Shown here: piece by piece, positions 54,909 to 61,445 of the stretch | Numbering within the stretch: position 1 is the stretch's first letter | Layout of the letters: each line of letters begins with the position of its first letter | Assembly (NCBI RefSeq): GCF_000758545.1 | Contig: NZ_CP009279.1 | Span: 1,984,001 to 2,048,000, forward strand | Direction: 5' to 3' | Length of the DNA stretch: 64,000 nt | DNA from: Paenibacillus sp. FSL H7-0737 | GTDB lineage: Bacteria > Bacillota > Bacilli > Paenibacillales > Paenibacillaceae | Notes under the pieces: model-generated | Seen by the model: only the letters and a program-made list of their open reading frames with translations | Told to the model about the DNA's origin: nothing | The model's database searches: none | Position numbers and translations under genes: made by a program

Positions 54909-55949
54909 TTACCGCCGCTTCTCAACCAGCTGCAACGAATAGGTCAAGCTTTCCAGCGTGATCGCAATTAATCCGTTCATGTAATAATCATCAGGGTGAT
55001 CCAGCACAATTAGATGAGGCATATGCTCTTCTGGAATGAACGCCAGACAACTTTGATAGATATGTGGCACATCCTCTTGTCTAACTTGTTCACCTGTGAG
55101 CGCAATCGTCTCAGGGTTAATAACTGCCGTCAATGAAGCGATGGTATGAGCTGCCAATGGGATAAACGTTTCTGTCTGCCCCAAACGAATGAATTGCTCG
55201 TCACGCGAGATTCCAAACGGTAAAAATGAGACTTCGCCCGCGAATCTAGTATTGCCTTTGTGGATATGCCCGTCGATCATCATCCCTGCACCTGGAAAGG
55301 CACCTTTGATAAAGGTCAACACGACGATGGTCTTATCCTCTTCGTAATCCTGCTGTTTATAGAATCCGTAAACGGTTAGATTCATGTCATTTTCAACTGT
55401 GACTTCAACCTCGTATTTCTCTCTGAGGAGTGACTCTAAGGGAGCGTGAATTAATGTGTTGATATCACAAATATTGATGACGCCTCGGTGAACCAGTCCC
55501 GGGATTCCAATGCCAACGGCTTTGATGTTGTTATAGGCTTGAATTAGTGTGCCTACTAAATGATCAATGGTTGTAGCGTCTATACTCTCAGCCTTGATAT
55601 ATCCATCATCTACACGTTCGCCAACGGAATTTGTTACTGCATAGGTTAAGGATTGTTGGCCATCTTCAATTTTGGCATAGATGCATGCGATGTAGGAGAA
55701 ATCGACATTATAGATGAATCTTCGGGCCGGCCGGCCTCCATTCGAAGCCTCCAGCTCCGTCTCAATGACTTCACCTGTCTCCATAAGCTCATTCAGAATA
55801 TTTCCGCAAGTGGCAATACTTAACCCGGTGGCGGTTGCAATCGTTGATTTGGTTCCTTCTTTCATCGATTTCAAGGCTTGCTTGATAAGCTCCTGATTTA
55901 TCTTTTTAACACGAATAGAATTGTTTGCGATTTGGTTTATTTTAATCAC
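54909..55949 (-). CDS. ROK-family transcriptional repressor
   Basis: About 345 residues. The N-terminal winged helix (INQELIKQALKSMKEGTKSTIATATGLSIATCGNILNELMETGEVI) is followed by a ROK sugar-kinase-like domain (AVGIGIPGLVHRGVI, VTVENDMNLTVYGFY). The kinase zinc motif is not conserved, so it acts as a regulator. The GTG at 55949 overlaps the ribosome site GAGGTGAT; a start a few codons later, at ATT or ATA, would fit that site better. It probably represses the acetyltransferase and transporter genes downstream. Confidence 0.85.
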   Translation of the reverse strand: MIKINQIANNSIRVKKINQELIKQALKSMKEGTKSTIATATGLSIATCGNILNELMETGEVIETELEASNGGRPARRFIYNVDFSYIACIYAKIEDGQQSLTYAVTNSVGERVDDGYIKAESIDATTIDHLVGTLIQAYNNIKAVGIGIPGLVHRGVINICDINTLIHAPLESLLREKYEVEVTVENDMNLTVYGFYKQQDYEEDKTIVVLTFIKGAFPGAGMMIDGHIHKGNTRFAGEVSFLPFGISRDEQFIRLGQTETFIPLAAHTIASLTAVINPETIALTGEQVRQEDVPHIYQSCLAFIPEEHMPHLIVLDHPDDYYMNGLIAITLESLTYSLQLVEKRR

Positions 55950-56039
55950 CTCTAGACTTTTGAAAATGGTTATTAAAAGTGCTGTTAATACTATAACTTG
56001 GTGTTTTATAAATGTCTATATTAGTTGAACTTAAGATTT

Positions 56040-56215
56040 TTCTATTAAGGTAATTGTGTGACTGCGGTGAATGCTTGGACTTCCGGCCGCTGTTGTCCCC
56101 AGATTTCTTGATTATATACCGTGTTTCACGGTTGAAATCCGGAGGCAAAGGCGGGCGCTATCGCTCCTACAGTTCCAAGCCTCCCCTCCGCAACTACTCT
56201 TCCTTTTAGAATGTT
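56040..56215. repeat. Possible dispersed intergenic repeat
   Basis: A G+C-rich stretch between two minus-strand genes (GCTTGGACTTCCGGCCGCTG ... GGCGGGCGCTATCGCTCCTA ... CTCCCCTCCGCAACTACTC). It contains the palindrome ACCGTG-TTT-CACGGT at 56119-56133. It has no believable reading frame and looks like repeated elements I associate with Paenibacillus intergenic regions. Copy number cannot be shown from this window. Confidence 0.4.
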
Positions 56216-56231
56216 TTTAAGTTCAAAATGT

Positions 56232-56741
56232 CTAGCCAATAACCTTATAATAAAAAATCGTTGCATGTAATTCACCATTTGCTGATATCGCATAGCTCGG
56301 TATACGTCCAGCTTGTATGTAGCCCATTGAAGTATAGAGGAGGTTGGAAGGGTCACCTTCTCTTGTATCAAGCACTATTAAAGACCGGTCTTCCTGCTTA
56401 GCTCTGTCTTCAGCCTTTTGCATAAGAGAACGAGCAATACCATTACGACGATAATTAGGGTGTGTCATTAGCTTTGCGATTTCGGCTCGGTGTCTTCCGT
56501 TTGCTTTTGTACATAAATGTAGTTGTACACTTCCCACGATAATATCATTCATTGTTGCGACAAAAAGAATCACATCGGGCGCCAAAACATTGTGCCAATA
56601 TGATGTAGAGTCTGACGGATCTAAGGGTGGTAAAAAACCAATGGAGGCTCCATCCTCCACCACCTGTATTAGAAGCTTTGAAAGCTCATTAATAGATTCC
56701 TTAATCGTAAATAATTGTTCGATTCTGACATTGTTAACCAT
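56232..56741 (-). CDS. GNAT-family N-acetyltransferase
   Basis: 169 residues. The acetyl-CoA binding motif is RRNGIARSLMQKAEDRAKQ and the later LYTSMGYIQAGRIPSYA gives the C-terminal part of the GNAT fold; GSVQLHLCTKANGRHRAEIAKLMTHP supplies strands 4 and 5. The substrate is unknown. GGAGG precedes the ATG. It is divergent from the LysR gene, which may regulate it. Confidence 0.88.
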   Translation of the reverse strand: MVNNVRIEQLFTIKESINELSKLLIQVVEDGASIGFLPPLDPSDSTSYWHNVLAPDVILFVATMNDIIVGSVQLHLCTKANGRHRAEIAKLMTHPNYRRNGIARSLMQKAEDRAKQEDRSLIVLDTREGDPSNLLYTSMGYIQAGRIPSYAISANGELHATIFYYKVIG

Positions 56742-56865
56742 ATAAATTCCTCCAGCACTTATAAATTTAAAAATATAGCGAAATCATAACTGAATACATA
56801 TAATTTGTATAACGAATTTTATAGATCATAATCATTAATATTTTGAATCATAGAGGGTGTTATCC

Positions 56866-57723
56866 ATGGACTTATCTCAATTAGAAGCTTTTTTGGCGGT
56901 ATGCAGAATTCGAAATTTCACCAAGGCCTCAGAACATCTACATATCTCCCAGTCCGCCGTTACCGCAAGAATAAAAGCTTTAGAAAACTCCGTGGGCAAG
57001 GTGCTCCTTACACGTGATAACCGGAATGTTAGCTTAACGCAGGCAGGGATATCTTTTGTTCCATATGCTGAGCGGATGCTTCGTTTGTTTGAAGAGAGTA
57101 AGGTGACTCTATCCGAAGAACTGGAGAACTATATCATTTTGAGTGGACCCGGGTCCGTATGGCATTATTATTACCTGCAGCATATTCTTTCATTTAGACG
57201 TGATCATCCCAAGGTAGCTATCAAATTCCTAAGTTATATTGATTCTAGCTATATGATACGTGATCTTTTACTGGATGGAATAGTCCAGGTTGCGATTAAA
57301 TATGACCCGCCGGAACATCCTAAGGTGACCAGACATCTCCTGTTTGAAGATGAGATTATTCTGGTCTCCACACAATTAAGAGAAACACCTGTAAGCAGGG
57401 AGGATTTTTTTCAGCGGGAGTATTGTCATTTAGAGTGGGGAGGTCCGTTTCCGGAATGGTTTACTAGTATCGTTGGAGCGGGCTATGTGCCGACACTTCA
57501 GACCGATCACTCGATGATTATGCTGGACATGCTGCTACTAGGGGCAGGCTTTGGATTTCTACCACGATCTATAGCACAACCTTATCTCGAGCAACAGAAG
57601 CTATTTCAACTTCAATGTGAGTTAGACACACCGATTATAAAGGTTTACGCTCTTTATTTAACTGAGAATGCAGAAGATATTCGTGTACGGCTTGGGCTGG
57701 AGATGCTTGGGGTGGATAGGTAA
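56866..57723 (+). CDS. LysR-family transcriptional regulator
   Basis: 285 residues from ATG 56866 (GAGGG upstream). The helix-turn-helix is DLSQLEAFLAVCRIRNFTKASEHLHISQSAVTARIKALENSVGKVLLTRDNR. The C-terminal substrate domain follows (LLDGIVQVAIKYDPPEHPKVTRHLLFEDEIILVS, LDMLLLGAGFGFLPRSIAQPY). It lies divergent to the GNAT gene, the usual position for a LysR activator of a neighbour. The inducer is unknown. Confidence 0.9.
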   Translation: MDLSQLEAFLAVCRIRNFTKASEHLHISQSAVTARIKALENSVGKVLLTRDNRNVSLTQAGISFVPYAERMLRLFEESKVTLSEELENYIILSGPGSVWHYYYLQHILSFRRDHPKVAIKFLSYIDSSYMIRDLLLDGIVQVAIKYDPPEHPKVTRHLLFEDEIILVSTQLRETPVSREDFFQREYCHLEWGGPFPEWFTSIVGAGYVPTLQTDHSMIMLDMLLLGAGFGFLPRSIAQPYLEQQKLFQLQCELDTPIIKVYALYLTENAEDIRVRLGLEMLGVDR

Positions 57724-57751
57724 GTTGTATCTGGATTGTATCTTATTTTAG

Positions 57752-57784
57752 GCTAGTCAGAACCATGTTCTGGGTGGCTTTTTT
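57752..57784 (+). terminator. Terminator after the LysR gene
   Basis: GCTA-CAGAAC pairs with GTTCTG-TGGC (short internal mismatches) and is followed by TTTTTT. Confidence 0.65.
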
Positions 57785-57864
57785 ATGTGGAATTATGGAT
57801 TCTAGTAAAAATGTACATAGTAGGATGCGTCTAGTTCATAGGTGATTTCGTTATATGTAGTAGA

Positions 57865-58470
57865 GTGAAAGATTGGAGGGGAAATGAAATTAGCGAGGAC
57901 AAATGGATCGTAGAAGCACAGCAAGGGAATGAAGCAGCCGTGGAGTTATTAATTCGGCATACCTATAGTGATGTCTATCGATTTATCAGATGGAAAATAC
58001 ATAATGATGAATTAGCTTGGGATCTTGCACAGACCGTATATGAAAAAGCATGGGCCAAGCTCGACAGGTATCAAAATGAACACGGAAGCTTTCGGGCTTG
58101 GCTGATGGCAATCGCACAAAATGTCTGCATTGACTATTTTCGCAGTAAAAGTACTCGGCAAGCAGAGTTGAACCAAAGCATATCTGATGAGATCACAGTT
58201 GACGAAGATTTTTTAGAAGGCATATTACTTCGTGAAGAGGTTAAAACGGTATACGCCGCAATCTGCTCACTTCCAGACGATCAAAGAGATGCACTCTTTT
58301 TAAGGTATAAATATGAATTTACGTTTACAGAAATAGCTGCAATAACCCATGAACCGGAGTCTACAGTGAAATCTAGGGTGAGCCGCTCTTTATTGAAACT
58401 ACGTGAGCTACTTAAGCAGACCAAGCCAAATGATTTATCCCACCCTTTTAAGAAAGGAGTAAAGAAATGA
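57865..58470 (+). CDS. ECF-type RNA polymerase sigma factor
   Basis: Up to 201 residues. Region 2 is VYRFIRWKIHNDELAWDLAQTVYEKAWAKLDRY with FRAWLMAIAQNVCIDYFRSK, and region 4 is LPDDQRDALFLRYKYEFTFTEIAAITHEPESTVKSRVSRSLLKLRELL. GTG 57865 is the only canonical start, but its upstream sequence is poor. GGAGGGG at 57875-57881 instead points to ATT at 57889, which gives the usual short ECF N-terminus. The next gene overlaps the stop by four bases and encodes a membrane protein, probably its regulator. An ABC transporter follows in the same operon. Confidence 0.88.
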   Translation: MKDWRGNEISEDKWIVEAQQGNEAAVELLIRHTYSDVYRFIRWKIHNDELAWDLAQTVYEKAWAKLDRYQNEHGSFRAWLMAIAQNVCIDYFRSKSTRQAELNQSISDEITVDEDFLEGILLREEVKTVYAAICSLPDDQRDALFLRYKYEFTFTEIAAITHEPESTVKSRVSRSLLKLRELLKQTKPNDLSHPFKKGVKK

Positions 58471-59291
58471 GCACTCAACGTAACGAACAAGATTACATGA
58501 AATTGAATTTACAGCACGAGATGACGTTAGAGGAACTGAATGAGATCGTGACTCATATTAAGTATATTCCTGAACCGCCGCTACTTGACGGTTTTGCAGA
58601 AGAAGCAATGAATCGATGGAGAAGCTCTAAGCGAGCTTTACCGGGGCAGGAATCGCCAGTTCCTCTATCGGCTCGGCAACAGATAAAGATTCTTTTTTCA
58701 CAAGGATGGTGGAGAGAGCTTGTACTTGGCGTGATCTTGTTTGTAATTGGATATCTAGTTTTAAGTGTTACAGAGATGGTCAGTCCTATGTTTATTTTGT
58801 CTATTGTGGGTTGCATGCCTTTACTGGTGGTCGTCTCCCATACGGCGCGTAATACACTCTGTGGGATGGGTGAACTTGCACGGAGCTTTCGAATCCCTCT
58901 GCATAAGTATGTACAAGCACGCTTCCTTATAGCAGGTGTGATTTCAATACTGCTTAACCTTAGTGTTACCGCAATGGCATTCCCAGTAAGGGATCATGAA
59001 CAGGTGTTCCGTACAACACTGTTATGGTTTATTCCGATTCTAATCAATGGGGCTGCAGCGTTAGTATTGTCTGGGCAGATCCGTAATTTTAGACATCTGA
59101 CGACTGTGCTCTCCATGCTGCCTTTTTTTTGGATGCTTCTCTTTTCAGGAGAAGTGGTAGCGAACTGGGCAACCTCCGTCCAATTACTTGGATTGATGGG
59201 ACTCACTATTCTGTCAGTAGCTATTTTTACGGTGGCTATGATCTTTCAATCCAGAGTGCTGAGAAAAGGAGGTTTTCTGATTGGAGCTTAA
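58467..59291 (+). CDS. Membrane protein, probable partner of the ECF sigma factor
   Basis: 274 residues. The soluble N-terminal part (1-90) contains LTLEELNEIV-like helices (MTLEELNEIVTHIKYIPEPP), then about six membrane helices (LVLGVILFVIGYLVLSV, MFILSIVGCMPLLVVV, FLIAGVISILLNLSVTAMAF and others). Position and the ATGA overlap with the sigma gene suggest an anti-sigma or sensing role, but no zinc anti-sigma motif (HxxxCxxC) is present. It might instead be part of the ABC transporter membrane unit. Its last bases overlap the next gene. Confidence 0.65.
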   Translation: MSTQRNEQDYMKLNLQHEMTLEELNEIVTHIKYIPEPPLLDGFAEEAMNRWRSSKRALPGQESPVPLSARQQIKILFSQGWWRELVLGVILFVIGYLVLSVTEMVSPMFILSIVGCMPLLVVVSHTARNTLCGMGELARSFRIPLHKYVQARFLIAGVISILLNLSVTAMAFPVRDHEQVFRTTLLWFIPILINGAAALVLSGQIRNFRHLTTVLSMLPFFWMLLFSGEVVANWATSVQLLGLMGLTILSVAIFTVAMIFQSRVLRKGGFLIGA

Positions 59292-60144
59292 GCTGCAGGG
59301 TATCGAACATAATTTCGGCAAGAAGCGGATTCTGAATAGCACTAACCTTACTATGTCTCCTGGTGTGTATGGCCTTCTAGGTCCCAACGGAACAGGAAAA
59401 ACGACATTGATGCGTATTGTAGCAGATGTTCTATATCCAACTCGTGGAAAGGTACTGCTGAATGAACAGAACAAGGATGAGATGGGGGATTTGTACCGGG
59501 CTCAGATTGGTTATTTGCCACAAGATCTGGGGATGTACAATCATTTTTCAGCTCGCGATTTCTTGTATTATGTTGCCGCTCTAAAGGGGCTGTCCAAGAA
59601 GGAGGCAGGCGACCGTATAGAGGTGTTGGCTCAAACGGTGAATCTATCTGGAGAGATGGATAAAAAATGCGGAAAGTATTCCGGCGGCATGAAGCGTAGA
59701 CTCGGCATCGCTCAAGCTTTGCTTAATCATCCGAGCATTCTCATTCTGGATGAACCGACGGTAGGGTTAGATCCTATGGAACGCGTGCGATTTCGTAATC
59801 TGATTTCTGAAATTTCAGCTGAGCGTATTGTTATTTTGTCAACCCACATCGTTTCCGATGTCGATCATATCGCCAAGCAGGTGCTTCTGATGGGGCGAGG
59901 AGAGCTACTCCGTCAAGGAACGATTAAGGACTTGACCTTTGATTTGGAAGGGGAGGTTTGGGAGGCAGATGTCCCTGGACGGATGCTCGCTCAAATCGAA
60001 GAAAAGGGTACTGTGGTTAACGTACAGCAGACAGATAACGGATTAGCGCTTCGGGTAGTTAGTAAAGATCCACCATGTGAGGACGCAAGGTTAGTGAATC
60101 CTTCACTAGAGGATGTATATATACACTACTTTCGGAGGGGATAA
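59281..60144 (+). CDS. ABC transporter ATP-binding protein
   Basis: 287 residues from TTG 59281 with AAAGGAGG eight bases upstream. Walker A is GPNGTGKTT, the Q-loop is GYLPQDLGMYNHFSARDFL, the signature is YSGGMKRRLGIAQALL and Walker B is ILILDEPTVGLDP. The C-terminal 80 residues form the extension seen in NatA/CcmA-type exporters of peptides or antibiotics. It forms the transporter with the permease six bases downstream and overlaps the upstream membrane-protein gene by 11 bases. Confidence 0.92.
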   Translation: MELKLQGIEHNFGKKRILNSTNLTMSPGVYGLLGPNGTGKTTLMRIVADVLYPTRGKVLLNEQNKDEMGDLYRAQIGYLPQDLGMYNHFSARDFLYYVAALKGLSKKEAGDRIEVLAQTVNLSGEMDKKCGKYSGGMKRRLGIAQALLNHPSILILDEPTVGLDPMERVRFRNLISEISAERIVILSTHIVSDVDHIAKQVLLMGRGELLRQGTIKDLTFDLEGEVWEADVPGRMLAQIEEKGTVVNVQQTDNGLALRVVSKDPPCEDARLVNPSLEDVYIHYFRRG

Positions 60145-60149
60145 TTCGC

Positions 60150-61277
60150 ATGAGACGTCTGATTATATTTGAGTTCCGTAAAATCATGATTCCTAGAGTC
60201 TGGATTTCCATAGCAGGAGGTTTGGCGATTGCAATTTTCTATTTTATCAGCTTCTATCCATCCGGTACAAATAGTCTGTTGGTTGTAAATAAGGAAAAAC
60301 CCGAAGTTATCGCTGCACATACGGGACCGATTCAACCAGAGTTAGCTCTTAAATACGCACCAAGGCTTAAAGAAGAATATGCCGAGGATAGCGTGGGATC
60401 TAAAGAGCAAAAAATGACTCGAATTCTGGAGCAGCGTTATGCAGCTTCGGCTTATAGTCTGGATCTATTCAATAAAAATTTGAACGATTTAAGAGGGCAG
60501 AAAGCTCTGCTGGAGAGGCAGGATCAAGGGTCATATGTATTAAAAGATGTTACGAAAAGACTTTCAATGCTGGAAGAAATTCGGCCGCCCGGATTTTATG
60601 TGACAAATGACTGGGGATCTCTGTACAGATTTTTTTCAATCCCGGGTGTAGGCAATATTCTGATAGGTCTGATTCTAGTCTTCGCTTTGGCACCACTATA
60701 TTCCGGTGAGGCAAATTATAGAATGGATTCACTTATTCTATCCAGTAAATATGGAAGATTGAAGATTGTTACTGCAAAATTGTTAGCGGGATTTATAGTA
60801 ACCGGTGGCTTTGTGACACTTTTTTACGGTGTATGTGTATTATTTTCTTGTTTGCCATTTGGTTTCGTGGGTTGGAATGCGCCCTTGAATAGTTACTTTG
60901 TAGAAAGCCCATATAACTTAACCCAGCTTCAGGGCATGCTCTTAAAATATGCCGTAACCTTGCTAGCAGCATGTGGCCTTTTATTATTGACTGCGCTGAT
61001 CTCCGCTTTGTTTCGGAGCAGTCTAAGTACTCTTGGACTAGCGGCATGTTTAGTCATGTTGCCTTATTTCTCACTGCCAGGTGTTGTTGGTGATTGGATA
61101 GATTTTTTGCCATCAGGCGTAATCATGAGCACATCCTTAATCGAAAAATATGTATCTTATAATATTTTTGGTATACCGATATTGCATCTGACCGTCTCCA
61201 TCGTTTCGGTGATAGTTATAGGTGTGATTGCTACGCTACTCCTTCCAAAGGCGTTTGAACGTCGATTAAAGGCTTGA
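60150..61277 (+). CDS. ABC transporter permease
   Basis: 375 residues of the ABC-2 type. Helix 1 is VWISIAGGLAIAIFYFISFY, followed by a large extracytoplasmic segment (about 38-165) and then five helices (FFSIPGVGNILIGLILVFALAPLYSGE, LLAGFIVTGGFVTLFYGVCVLF and others). The substrate is unknown. The operon is led by an ECF sigma factor, which suggests envelope stress or antibiotic export, as an inference. The ribosome site CGGAGGGG precedes ATG. Confidence 0.85.
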   Translation: MRRLIIFEFRKIMIPRVWISIAGGLAIAIFYFISFYPSGTNSLLVVNKEKPEVIAAHTGPIQPELALKYAPRLKEEYAEDSVGSKEQKMTRILEQRYAASAYSLDLFNKNLNDLRGQKALLERQDQGSYVLKDVTKRLSMLEEIRPPGFYVTNDWGSLYRFFSIPGVGNILIGLILVFALAPLYSGEANYRMDSLILSSKYGRLKIVTAKLLAGFIVTGGFVTLFYGVCVLFSCLPFGFVGWNAPLNSYFVESPYNLTQLQGMLLKYAVTLLAACGLLLLTALISALFRSSLSTLGLAACLVMLPYFSLPGVVGDWIDFLPSGVIMSTSLIEKYVSYNIFGIPILHLTVSIVSVIVIGVIATLLLPKAFERRLKA

Positions 61278-61445
61278 AATGTAGATAGACGCCTACCTAA
61301 GTGCCGATTATACTGAGTAACGTCAGCAAACAATTAGAGTGTCTGGAAGTAACTTACAGGCGGGAATTTGAGAGATTTTTGTGAGAGCAGCGGGGTAGAA
61401 TGGTAGAATTACTCGCTGGTGAGAGGAGCCTGAAGGTTGAGGACG

